DNA from: Bacillota bacterium
Lineage (GTDB): Bacteria; Bacillota; Clostridia; Christensenellales; CAG-138
DNA: 15,374 bases
Assembly: GCA_023435025.1 (NCBI GenBank)
Contig: JAEYSE010000091.1
Coordinates: 1-15,374, forward strand
Reading direction: 5' to 3'
Below the pieces are notes generated by a model that was given only the letters and a program-made list of their open reading frames with translations, ran no database searches and was not told the DNA's origin. Below, one piece after another: positions 1 through 6,304 of this stretch; position 1 is the first letter of the stretch, and each line of letters begins with the position of its first letter. The position numbers and the translations under genes were made by a program.

Positions 1-447
1 TTTAGCGCAGGCATGATCGACCTGGTCTTGAGCTGGCCGACCAAGCTTTCCCTGAACCCGTGGCTAATCCTCCCCATCGGCCTCGTGTTCTTCGGAATCT
101 ACTACCTGCTCTTCCGCGTCATCATCAAAAAGTTCAACCTCAAGACCCCCGGCCGCGAGGATGAGGACTATGCGGAGACGGAAAGCAAGGTAACGCTTGG
201 TAGCAGCGACTACGCCGCCATTGCCGCCGCAATACTGGAAGGGTTGGGCGGAAGAGGCAACATCAACGAAGTGGATAACTGCATTACCCGCCTGCGCGTG
301 GAAGTGAAGGATTACACCGCCGTCAATGAGAAAAAGATCAAATCCTCCGGCGTTTCCGGGGTGATCCGCCCGAGCAAGACCAGCGTACAGGTAGTGGTCG
401 GCACGCAGGTACAGCATGTGGCCGATGAATTCAAGAAACTCCTCTAA
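1..447 (+). CDS. PTS EIICB permease, C-terminal part (GlcNAc/glucosamine/glucose family), 5' truncated
   Basis: The reading frame is open from base 1, so the gene starts upstream of the window; an ATG at 13 is internal. About the first 45 residues are the end of an EIIC membrane domain, with the hydrophobic run LILPIGLVFFGIYYLLF followed by FNLKTPGRE, the usual EIIC-to-EIIB linker in the glucose/N-acetylglucosamine superfamily. Roughly the last 75 residues are a complete EIIB domain. Its motif DNCITRLR contains the cysteine that takes phosphate from EIIA and passes it to the incoming sugar. No EIIA domain follows, so EIIA must come from another protein. The product would import and phosphorylate an amino sugar or glucose at the membrane. 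NagB two genes downstream argues for GlcNAc or glucosamine (NagE- or GamP-like). Which of the two cannot be decided from this fragment. Confidence 0.93.
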   Translation, partial: FSAGMIDLVLSWPTKLSLNPWLILPIGLVFFGIYYLLFRVIIKKFNLKTPGREDEDYAETESKVTLGSSDYAAIAAAILEGLGGRGNINEVDNCITRLRVEVKDYTAVNEKKIKSSGVSGVIRPSKTSVQVVVGTQVQHVADEFKKLL

Positions 448-456
448 TCATTGAAA

Positions 457-515
457 TCCGGTTAAAAACCGGAATACAGGCTGAAGGTTGCGGGGCTGCC
501 CTTTGCGGCAGCCCC
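457..515 (+). promoter_or_regulatory. two stem-loops between the PTS gene and the CBM9-like gene
   Basis: Two inverted repeats fill this gap. The first is a 7-bp stem at 457-473 (TCCGGTT/AACCGGA) with a 3-nt loop. The second is a perfect 9-bp GC-rich stem, GGGGCTGCC (492-500) and GGCAGCCCC (507-515), with a 6-nt loop. The second is followed by only TT and then GACC, so it lacks the uridine run of a strong intrinsic terminator. It may act as a partial terminator, or as an RNA processing or stabilising element that sets PTS-gene expression apart from the downstream genes. I see no convincing promoter in the gap. Confidence 0.5.
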
Positions 516-538
516 TTGACCGTTTCGGGAGAAATGGT

Positions 539-1222
539 ATGATTACTTACGATACCTTTACTATTTTAAAAAAAGAGGATATCCATACCTGCCCGCAGTT
601 CCATGTAAACAACGTACAATGGAACAGCAAGCAACGCCCGTTGACCGTGGGGCGCATGGGATATATTCCCGGTAAAGGGCTGTTTGTTTTTATGAAATGC
701 TATGAACAGAACCCGCTTCGTACGATGACGCGGCATATGGACCGGGTGTGCCTGGACAGCGCGATGGAGGCGTTCTTCGCGTTTCCGGACATGCCCATTA
801 TGGAACACGAAGCGTTCACCCCGGATGACAATGGCCTATACTGTAACTTTGAAATCAACGCCAATGGCGCGATGTATGCAAAAACAGGCCGTGGCAGGCA
901 GGGTCGCATGCCGCTTTCGGAAAATGAGTTTGAGGCGACAGGCGTTCGCGCAGCCATATTTCCGGACAGCTGGGAAATCACGTTCCTCGTACCTATGGCG
1001 CTGCTTTCCCGCGTTGCGGATAAAAACGAGTTTTCGCCCGGGGATGTTTTTTTCTGCAACTTCTATAAAATATCCGAGACTCCCGCAATCGAGCATTATC
1101 TGAGCTTCAGCCCGGTTGAAACCGAGAACCCGAATTTCCACCTGCCCCGTTTTTTTGCAAAAGCGGTTATACGCGATCATACGGCACAAGCTTTGTGCCA
1201 TACAATGGAGCATATGCAATGA
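539..1222 (+). CDS. CBM9-like (DOMON-type) carbohydrate-binding protein, cytoplasmic
   Basis: This encodes 227 residues from the ATG at 539. That start is chosen because GGGAGAAA lies 6 nt upstream; an in-frame TTG at 488 would run through the stem-loop. The pattern resembles the family 9-like carbohydrate-binding fold (CBM9/DOMON type). Near the start is VQWNSKQRP, then a beta-rich middle with DSAMEAFFAFPD, YCNFEINANGAMY and WEITFLVPMALL. It ends with GDVFFCNFYKI, YLSFSPVETENPNFHLPRFF and a last strand AKAVI. Family members often sit at the ends of xylanases or as stand-alone proteins. Here there is no signal peptide, no membrane segment and no catalytic partner, so the protein should be cytoplasmic. 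Its stop overlaps the nagB start (ATGA), so the two are translationally coupled. The role is unknown: it might bind an imported sugar or sugar phosphate. Family call moderate, function unassigned. Confidence 0.72.
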   Translation: MITYDTFTILKKEDIHTCPQFHVNNVQWNSKQRPLTVGRMGYIPGKGLFVFMKCYEQNPLRTMTRHMDRVCLDSAMEAFFAFPDMPIMEHEAFTPDDNGLYCNFEINANGAMYAKTGRGRQGRMPLSENEFEATGVRAAIFPDSWEITFLVPMALLSRVADKNEFSPGDVFFCNFYKISETPAIEHYLSFSPVETENPNFHLPRFFAKAVIRDHTAQALCHTMEHMQ

Positions 1223-1944
1223 GAGTAATACGCGCAAAGGATTATCTGGATATGAGCCGCAAGGCGGCAAACGTTTTAAGCGCACAGGTCATATTAAAGC
1301 CCAACAGCGTGTTGGGGCTGGCCACAGGCTCAAGTCCGGTGGGGACCTATAAGCAGTTGGTTGAGTGGTACAAAAAGGGCGATATCGATTTTTCCCTTAC
1401 CAGCACAATCAATCTGGACGAATACTGCGGGCTTGGGCCGGACGCGCCGCAAAGCTACCGGTATTTTATGGACAATAATTTATTCCATTTCATCAATATC
1501 CGGCCGGAAAACACGCATGTGCCCAACGGCCTGGAACCGGACGCAGGAAAAGAATGCGCGCGTTATGAGGCGCTGATTCAAGCGCACTCCGGTATCGACA
1601 TGCAACTCCTAGGCATCGGCCACAACGGTCATATCGGGTTCAACGAGCCGGGCACCGCGTTTGAAACGAGCACGCACCGCGTGACGCTTACAAAAAGCAC
1701 CATCGAGGCCAACCAACGCTTTTTTGCAAGCGAATCGGACGTACCACGCTTCGCCTATACGATGGGCATTCGCTCCATCATGCACGCCATGCGCATACTG
1801 GTAATTGTCTCCGGCGTTGACAAAGCGGAAATTGTGAAAGAAGCATTCACCGGGCCCGTGACGCCTAGGGTGCCTGCCTCCGTTTTGCAGTTGCATAACA
1901 ACGTGACTCTGGTAGGAGATGAGGGCGCTCTTTCCAGGCTCTGA
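1219..1944 (+). CDS. nagB: glucosamine-6-phosphate deaminase
   Basis: This cytosolic enzyme of 241 residues (close to the 242 of Bacillus subtilis NagB) converts glucosamine-6-phosphate and water to fructose-6-phosphate and ammonia. The phosphate-binding loop GLATGSSPVGTY is near residues 34-45. NLDEYCGL carries the Asp expected to be the catalytic base. The active-site segment GIGHNGHIGFNEPG supplies the His that aids ring opening and the conserved Glu. The C-terminal VTLVGDEGALSRL matches the family end. The start is the ATG at 1219, with GGAG at 1207-1210; it overlaps the upstream stop as ATGA. The protein is of the short type common in Gram-positives, which lacks the C-terminal extension of the E. 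coli enzyme. It would take product from the PTS permease upstream, directly if glucosamine is imported or after a NagA step if GlcNAc is imported. The identification is firm. Confidence 0.97.
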   Translation: MRVIRAKDYLDMSRKAANVLSAQVILKPNSVLGLATGSSPVGTYKQLVEWYKKGDIDFSLTSTINLDEYCGLGPDAPQSYRYFMDNNLFHFINIRPENTHVPNGLEPDAGKECARYEALIQAHSGIDMQLLGIGHNGHIGFNEPGTAFETSTHRVTLTKSTIEANQRFFASESDVPRFAYTMGIRSIMHAMRILVIVSGVDKAEIVKEAFTGPVTPRVPASVLQLHNNVTLVGDEGALSRL

Positions 1945-2060
1945 AGTATTCCCGAAATATCGTATAGGCCGCCCGCAGATTATACTCTTCATATTTAGCA
2001 GAATGACACATGACGTTAAATGCCCTTGCTGCATTCAATTCCGAAAGGATGGGTTACTAT

Positions 2061-2828
2061 ATGGAACGAACGCTTGTGGAAATCTGCTGCGGCTCTGCCG
2101 ACGATGTGTTTGAGGCCGCCATGGCAGGTGCAGACCGCGTGGAACTCAACGCGGCGCTGCCGCTTGGCGGGCTTACCCCCAGCATAGGCCAGCTTACCGT
2201 AGCCAAAAACACGGGGGTGGAGCTCGTCGCCATGATTCGCCCGCGGGAAGGCGGGTTTTGTTATAGCACAAGGGAATTTGAAACCATGGTGCGGGACGCG
2301 CGCGCGCTTTTAGCCGCAGGAGCGGACGGCATCGTATTTGGCATACTCCACGAAGATGGCACCGTGGACGCGGATCGCTGCAAGCGGATGGTCAAAGTGG
2401 TTGGCTCAAAGCAGGCGGTGTTCCACCGCGCCATCGACGTGACGCCGGATTGGCGCGCGGCTATCGACACGCTGTGCTCGCTTGGATTTGGGCGCATACT
2501 CACCAGCGGGCAAGCTCCCACCGCCATGGAGGGTGCTGCGACCATACGGGAGATGATCGCTTATGCAAAGGGTCGAATTGAGATCATGCCCGGGGCGGGC
2601 ATACGCCCAAATAACGTTATGGAGTTGATTGAAAAGACCGGCTGCTCACAGATACACGCCTCGCTTCGGGGGACACGGATCGACACCTCTTGTTCCGCCC
2701 GCTCGAATATTCGGTTCGGGGGCGCGCTTCCCCCTTCCGAGGACGCATTCGCCGTAATGGACCCGCACAAGGTTCGCACACTGATTGCAACGTTATCCGA
2801 TAAAAGCAACTTCATTACCGAACGATAA
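2061..2828 (+). CDS. cutC: CutC family protein (TIM barrel)
   Basis: This encodes 255 residues, about the usual CutC length. Motifs run in family order: VEICCGSADDVFEAAMAGA, DRVELNAALPLGGLTPSIG, AMIRPREGGFCYS, GADGIVFGILHEDGTVD, FHRAID, RILTSGQAPTAMEGA, IMPGAGIRPNN and IHASLR. All are CutC (PF03932) hallmarks of an eight-strand TIM barrel. The ATG at 2061 is chosen because AAAGGATGGG lies just upstream; an ATG at 2049 touches the ribosome binding site and would be poorly placed. The family was first linked to copper tolerance in E. coli, but that role is disputed and no metal-site signature is obvious here. Location in an amino-sugar PTS operon suggests a carbohydrate role, which is inference. 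A 116-bp gap separates it from nagB without a clear terminator; the AT-rich stretch GATTATACT near 1978 could be a weak -10. Confidence 0.9.
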   Translation: MERTLVEICCGSADDVFEAAMAGADRVELNAALPLGGLTPSIGQLTVAKNTGVELVAMIRPREGGFCYSTREFETMVRDARALLAAGADGIVFGILHEDGTVDADRCKRMVKVVGSKQAVFHRAIDVTPDWRAAIDTLCSLGFGRILTSGQAPTAMEGAATIREMIAYAKGRIEIMPGAGIRPNNVMELIEKTGCSQIHASLRGTRIDTSCSARSNIRFGGALPPSEDAFAVMDPHKVRTLIATLSDKSNFITER

Positions 2829-2841
2829 AGGGGGCACCTAA

Positions 2842-3735
2842 ATGAAACGCCTGATCTCCTGTTCTTCTTCGGACTTTGCGGCCATGACCCCGCAGGAACT
2901 TAAAGTTGCCATATTCGCCTCCGCTGGGCGGAGTGTGATGAGCGAGACCATCGTGGCGTTTGAGCCGTTGATGCGGGGGCTTACCAACGCGGAGGTCGCC
3001 TCTGCGTTCGGCGCAGACCTTATTTTGTTGAACTTCTATGACGTTTTGAATCCGTCCATACTGGGTTTGCCCAGCGCGCCAGAAAACCCAATCGCCGAAC
3101 TCAAGCGGCTTATCGGCCGCCCGGTTGGCATCAACCTGGAGCCGGTCGGTTCCGGCAAGGCGCTTGAGACCATTGAAGCGCTGCCGCCCGGCCGCCGTGC
3201 AAGCGAGGAAACATTTCTGGCTGCAGAGGCACAGGGCGCTGACTATATCTGCCTGACCGGAAATCCCGGCACGGGCGTTACCAACGACGCAATAGAAGAA
3301 GCCGTACGGCTGTGCCGCAAATGCTTTTCCGGCCTGATTATCGCAGGAAAAATGCACGGCGCGGGCATTGATGAGGCGGTGTTTGATGTGGACGCCTTCG
3401 CCCGATTTGTGAAAGCCGGTGCGGATATCATTTTGATCCCCGCACCCGGTACGGTACCCGGCGTTTCGGAGCAGGACGCAGCCGCTGCAGTGCGTGCCAT
3501 ACACCAGCAGGGAGCATTGGCGCTTTCAGCCATCGGCACCAGTCAGGAAAGCGCGGACGCGGCCACCGTGCGCGAGATCGCGCTTTCCTGCAAACGCGCG
3601 GGCGTGGACATCCAGCATATCGGGGATTCTGCGGCATGCGGCATGGCCGACCCGGAGAATATACTCACGCTCTCCATCGCCATACGCGGCAAACGGCACA
3701 CGGTGTTTCGCATGGCGGGAAGCATATTGCGGTAA
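2842..3735 (+). CDS. uncharacterised barrel-like protein (probably DUF7916; sometimes labelled HAD-like or PEP mutase-like)
   Basis: This encodes 297 residues, from the ATG at 2842 with AAAGGGGG 7 nt upstream and only 13 nt after the cutC stop, so it is co-transcribed. The sequence alternates hydrophobic strands and helices like a TIM barrel. Conserved-looking segments include MKRLISCSSSDFAAM at the start, TNAEVASAFGADLILLNFYDV, RPVGINLEPVG, ICLTGNPGTGVTN, GLIIAGKMHGAG, GADIILIPAPGTVPG, LALSAIGTSQESAD, VDIQHIGDSA and IAIRGKRHTVFRMA near the end. I recognise this as a family found beside PTS genes in Firmicutes, to my memory DUF7916. Annotations such as haloacid dehalogenase-like hydrolase appear unsupported: I see no DxDxT motif. 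The glycine-rich GNPGTGVTN and the GKMHGAG segment look like phosphate or ligand loops. No known reaction. Cytosolic, no membrane segment. Confidence 0.72.
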   Translation: MKRLISCSSSDFAAMTPQELKVAIFASAGRSVMSETIVAFEPLMRGLTNAEVASAFGADLILLNFYDVLNPSILGLPSAPENPIAELKRLIGRPVGINLEPVGSGKALETIEALPPGRRASEETFLAAEAQGADYICLTGNPGTGVTNDAIEEAVRLCRKCFSGLIIAGKMHGAGIDEAVFDVDAFARFVKAGADIILIPAPGTVPGVSEQDAAAAVRAIHQQGALALSAIGTSQESADAATVREIALSCKRAGVDIQHIGDSAACGMADPENILTLSIAIRGKRHTVFRMAGSILR

Positions 3736-3738
3736 GAA

Positions 3739-3765
3739 AAAAGGACGTGCAATGCACGTCCTTTT
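3739..3765. terminator. bidirectional intrinsic terminator
   Basis: A 12-bp stem, AAAAGGACGTGC and GCACGTCCTTTT, has a 3-nt loop. It lies 3 nt after the stop of the last operon gene and 18 nt beyond the stop of the convergent VanW gene. Read on + it ends in TTTTATT; read on - it ends in TTTTTTCTT. It should therefore stop transcription from both sides. Confidence 0.92.
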
Positions 3766-3783
3766 ATTCAACTCTTTTTCTGA

Positions 3784-5460
3784 TTAATGCCCTGAAGCAA
3801 CCTGCTCCGGGGTGAGCGTCGGAATTGTGGCGAGCGCGGGATCGGGGGCGTTGACATACGTCCTGCCGTTGATGGGATTCCACTTATAATGATGGAAATC
3901 CTCCACTTTGAGCTCCACGCCCTCAAGCGTAAGATAATGGATATAGGTCTGTACTTCCCTACCCGGGCGAGCCTTTGCAAACTCATAGGACTGGCCGGGC
4001 GCAATGACCGTATCATCCGGCGCGACGGCGGTATTGTAGTAATAATTCATGGACGGGGAGCCGAAGCGCCCCATGTCCTTGAACGAGAAATTTAGTATCA
4101 CCGGGCCCAGCTGCGCATCCACAACAGGACGGCCATAAATTTCTACCGTCACGTTCTTATCCTTGGGATTGGTATAGGATACGACATACACCGGTACATC
4201 GTACGGATTTTTAATTTTCAGATCCGGCGCGCCCGTGCTGATTGTGGCGTCCAGCCCCAGCGGAATATAGTCCGACGATATGGAGTGATGCGTGGAATCG
4301 GTGATTTCCAGCGCCGAACGGATCGCCGCATTATATATGGTGCTTGAAATCTGGCACACGCCGCCGCCCGCCTGCTGCGTATAACCGCCGTTGGAGATAC
4401 CCGCGGCCTCCTTCCAGCCGGTTGATAGCGACCTAGGACCAGCCTGCTCGTTAATGGACCATTCCTGGCCCGGTGCAATCATGACCCCGTTTATGATGCC
4501 CGAAAGCTTTGCGACATTCCAGTTACGTCCATAGCCGTAATGGAGGGAGTAGCTGGACGTCCAGGAAGAAATGAGCTGGGTGTCGTACTTCAGTTCCTCC
4601 AGTGTAATTTCAGGCTCTATGGGGGTGACAGGAGCTACGATGGTCTCGTAATTGCCCGTCTCCACGGCCTTTACAATGGCGTCGGCCACGGCTTCCATAT
4701 CCACGGACCGGCCCAATACGCCATCCGTATACACAAAGCGCGCGATATCCGCGTCCTTGGGGATATAATCCGCAATGTACTCGTCATTCTTCCAGAAGAG
4801 GTAGCGAAGCTTGTTGGGCATGTCCGCGGCGGATAACCGCGCAAGCTCCGGACGCGCCCATTCATCCCCCGCAGCGGAGGCTTTGATCATTTCCTCCACG
4901 TTCTGATCATAGGGCGTACCGTCGGGCAGGTGTCCCCAAGGTGTAAACAAGTAGCTCGCGTTTACGGGCTCCTGATCCAGTTCGGCTTTAAGCGGAAGCA
5001 GCACGGACAGCACCTTCTCCCGGTCCACCTGTATGGTTACGGGAAAGTCTATGCCTTGTTCTTCAGTGTCTTTTATGGCCTGCTTGCGCTCTTCAAGCGT
5101 TCCCGTATGCCCATGGGCAAGCGCCTGCTCCATTGCCGTAGCATAATCCGTGGTAACAAAGAGGTCCTGCGCGTTATATTGATAAAACTCTCCCTCCACG
5201 TCTATGGAGACCTGGACCTTTGAAAGCAGCGCTCCCTCTAATTCCGCCGTAGCCGAGAGCGCCTCGTTCCTAGTCATTTCCGAAAGATTGATGCCGCCTA
5301 CGGATACGCCCGCAAGCACGTTCACGTTATTCATAACGCGGTTATTCTGATCGATCGTATACGCCGCAAAAGCCAGACCAAGGCCGAGCAGAATACAGAC
5401 AACGGCAACCAGTGTCCCCTTTTTCCCCTTTTGCTTTTTTACAGGCCTGTTTTCAGCCAT
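3784..5460 (-). CDS. VanW family protein, membrane-anchored, with PG-binding-like N-terminal region
   Basis: This encodes 558 residues from the ATG at 5460, chosen because AAAGGAG lies 8 nt upstream; a longer frame to 5604 would include the promoter. A lysine-rich N-terminus (VKKQKGKKG) precedes one membrane segment at about residues 16-35, so most of the protein is outside the cell. Residues about 45-290 resemble the repeated peptidoglycan-binding-like region (PF12229 type) common in these proteins. The VanW domain spans about 303-427, with YSLHYGYGRNWNVAKLSG, MIAPGQEWSIN and GGGVCQISSTIYNAA (cysteine near residue 370). Residues about 475-537 look like a degenerate G5-type domain. VanW was named from a vancomycin-resistance cluster, but the family is widespread in Firmicutes and its biochemical role is not settled. 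It is monocistronic, with its own promoter upstream and a shared terminator at its end. Confidence 0.9.
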   Translation of the reverse strand: MAENRPVKKQKGKKGTLVAVVCILLGLGLAFAAYTIDQNNRVMNNVNVLAGVSVGGINLSEMTRNEALSATAELEGALLSKVQVSIDVEGEFYQYNAQDLFVTTDYATAMEQALAHGHTGTLEERKQAIKDTEEQGIDFPVTIQVDREKVLSVLLPLKAELDQEPVNASYLFTPWGHLPDGTPYDQNVEEMIKASAAGDEWARPELARLSAADMPNKLRYLFWKNDEYIADYIPKDADIARFVYTDGVLGRSVDMEAVADAIVKAVETGNYETIVAPVTPIEPEITLEELKYDTQLISSWTSSYSLHYGYGRNWNVAKLSGIINGVMIAPGQEWSINEQAGPRSLSTGWKEAAGISNGGYTQQAGGGVCQISSTIYNAAIRSALEITDSTHHSISSDYIPLGLDATISTGAPDLKIKNPYDVPVYVVSYTNPKDKNVTVEIYGRPVVDAQLGPVILNFSFKDMGRFGSPSMNYYYNTAVAPDDTVIAPGQSYEFAKARPGREVQTYIHYLTLEGVELKVEDFHHYKWNPINGRTYVNAPDPALATIPTLTPEQVASGH

Positions 5461-5535
5461 ACCCCATACTCCTTTAAAAGTGAACCACGTGCGGAATTTT
5501 AAGCGCCGCCGCGTATTACTCGTTTCAATAGGCCT

Positions 5536-5566
5536 GATTTTGTACGCAATTTCACGGTACAAAATC
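5536..5566 (-). promoter_or_regulatory. 10-bp perfect inverted repeat at the start of the vanW transcript
   Basis: GATTTTGTAC (5536-5545) and GTACAAAATC (5557-5566) are perfect reverse complements separated by 11 nt. The repeat begins about 5 nt after the transcription start expected from the -10 at 5578-5583. This is a typical position for a repressor operator; as RNA it would also form a 10-bp hairpin in the leader about 75 nt before the vanW start codon. No regulator binding at this sequence is known to me. Confidence 0.55.
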
Positions 5567-5577
5567 ATTACCCGGCT

Positions 5578-5586
5578 ATTATACCA
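5578..5586 (-). promoter_or_regulatory. extended -10 promoter of the vanW gene
   Basis: On the - strand TGGTATAAT gives a perfect TATAAT -10 with the extended TGn motif. The -35 region (TTATGC, 17 nt upstream) is weak, as is usual for extended -10 promoters. The start would be near 5571, giving a leader of about 110 nt that includes the inverted repeat at 5536-5566. Confidence 0.65.
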
Positions 5587-5691
5587 TGTAACAAGGACGC
5601 GCATAAAGTCATTCGCGTGAGATTATCGCATTTTTTGCGGAAAAAAAGTTCCATTTCGGGATATATTGGGAATGAGATTTGTTAAAAAGCG

Positions 5692-5781
5692 CTATCCCTC
5701 CTTTTGGGCGCGCATGTCGCCCATCGGATTGAAAATGGGGAATTTGAGAATCCCCATATCCCAGAGGTGTTTCTCGATCAT
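5692..5781 (-). CDS. possible 29-residue peptide after the lysis cassette (doubtful)
   Basis: An ATG at 5781 opens a frame beginning MIEKHLWDMGILKFP and ending GDMRAQKEG before a TAG at 5692-5694. There is no good ribosome binding site: the start follows directly on the strong hairpin at 5787-5809. A perfect AAGGAGGG lies at its very end and has no start codon in a useful position. The stretch of about 355 bp from 5461 to 5817 otherwise holds the vanW promoter and inverted repeats. I list this frame only because its residue mix is not random-looking; it could equally be the decayed end of a former gene. Confidence 0.15.
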   Translation of the reverse strand: MIEKHLWDMGILKFPIFNPMGDMRAQKEG

Positions 5782-5786
5782 CTGAG

Positions 5787-5809
5787 CTGCGCCGCCTTAG
5801 GCGGCGCAG
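5787..5809 (-). terminator. strong GC-rich hairpin after the holin gene
   Basis: CTGCGCCGCC (5787-5796) and GGCGGCGCAG (5800-5809) form a perfect 10-bp stem with a 3-nt loop, 8 nt beyond the holin stop codon. No uridine run follows on either strand, so it is not a classical intrinsic terminator. It may still stabilise the 3' end or slow polymerase at the end of the lysis cassette. Confidence 0.5.
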
Positions 5810-5817
5810 GTACTTTG

Positions 5818-6009
5818 CTACCAATTCTTCTTATCGGTCGGGTTGTTCAGCACGCCGGCCAACACCAGCAGCTGCATCACACCTGCCGCGATTTGGTTTA
5901 TGTCTTCATGTAAGCCGATGTCAATGACACCCGTCATCATCAGGATACTGAGTATCTGTGCGATGATGGAAGCCCATAACACCGGACTTTTCCAGCGTTT
6001 CTGTTCCAT
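5818..6009 (-). CDS. small phage-type holin
   Basis: This encodes 63 residues. A short basic N-terminus (MEQKRWKSPVLW) leads into two hydrophobic stretches, about residues 9-27 (LWASIIAQILSILMMTG) and 38-54 (INQIAAGVMQLLVLAGV). It ends GVLNNPTDKKNW; a GIxNNPT-like end followed by a charged tail is typical of Phage_holin_1-type (phi LC3-like) holins in Clostridia phages. Holins make the membrane hole that lets endolysin reach the wall. The gene lies 2 nt after the stop of the coiled-coil gene, and its ribosome binding site GGAGGAG overlaps that stop, so translation is coupled. It is last in the cassette and is followed by a strong hairpin. Confidence 0.85.
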   Translation of the reverse strand: MEQKRWKSPVLWASIIAQILSILMMTGVIDIGLHEDINQIAAGVMQLLVLAGVLNNPTDKKNW

Positions 6010-6011
6010 AG

Positions 6012-6302
6012 CTACTCCTCCACTTTATCAATACGGTCCAGCCGTTCATTTGCGCGTTTCGCGCTCTCCTCCACGCGGACCAGACGTTCTGCAAGGTTAT
6101 CCATCCTTTGGCCCTGCATGCGCATATCCTTTTTGATTTCATCTATTCCGCATTTGATGTATTCCATATCCGTTTTTAACGTTCCGTCTTCATATCCGGC
6201 CCGCTTATCTTCTTTTTGCCGTTCCTTAAAATGGGCGGACCACCCGAGCAAAATGCCGCTTACTCCGGCAAGTACCGCTACCACAATGCTCATCCATTCC
6301 AT
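6012..6302 (-). CDS. membrane-anchored coiled-coil protein of the lysis cassette (XhlA-like arrangement)
   Basis: This encodes 96 residues from the ATG at 6302, with GGAGGG about 8 nt upstream and 2 nt after the amidase stop codon. One N-terminal membrane helix (about residues 4-22, SIVVAVLAGVSGILLGW) is followed by a charged linker. A heptad-rich coiled coil covers about residues 45-96, with repeated hydrophobic positions in IDEIKKDMRMQGQRMDNL and ERLVRVEES. The arrangement resembles XhlA-type or other small membrane accessory proteins that sit next to holins in Firmicutes phages, where some are needed for lysis with the holin. I cannot place it firmly in a named family. It probably interacts with the holin or controls timing; that is inference from position. 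Confidence 0.7.
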   Translation of the reverse strand: MEWMSIVVAVLAGVSGILLGWSAHFKERQKEDKRAGYEDGTLKTDMEYIKCGIDEIKKDMRMQGQRMDNLAERLVRVEESAKRANERLDRIDKVEE

Positions 6303-6304
6303 AC

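Noticed and set aside
488..538. Upstream TTG start for the CBM9-like gene at 488
   Set aside because: It would translate through a 9-bp stem-loop and has a poor ribosome binding site, whereas the ATG at 539 follows GGGAGAAA at good spacing.
2815..3504. - strand open frame of 229 codons opposite the DUF7916-like gene
   Set aside because: Composition is low-complexity and charged with no domain pattern. The opposite strand carries a well-spaced gene with a ribosome binding site and operon context.
2842..3735. Haloacid dehalogenase-type hydrolase
   Set aside because: The DxDxT nucleophile motif and other HAD motifs are absent; the pattern fits a barrel-like protein.
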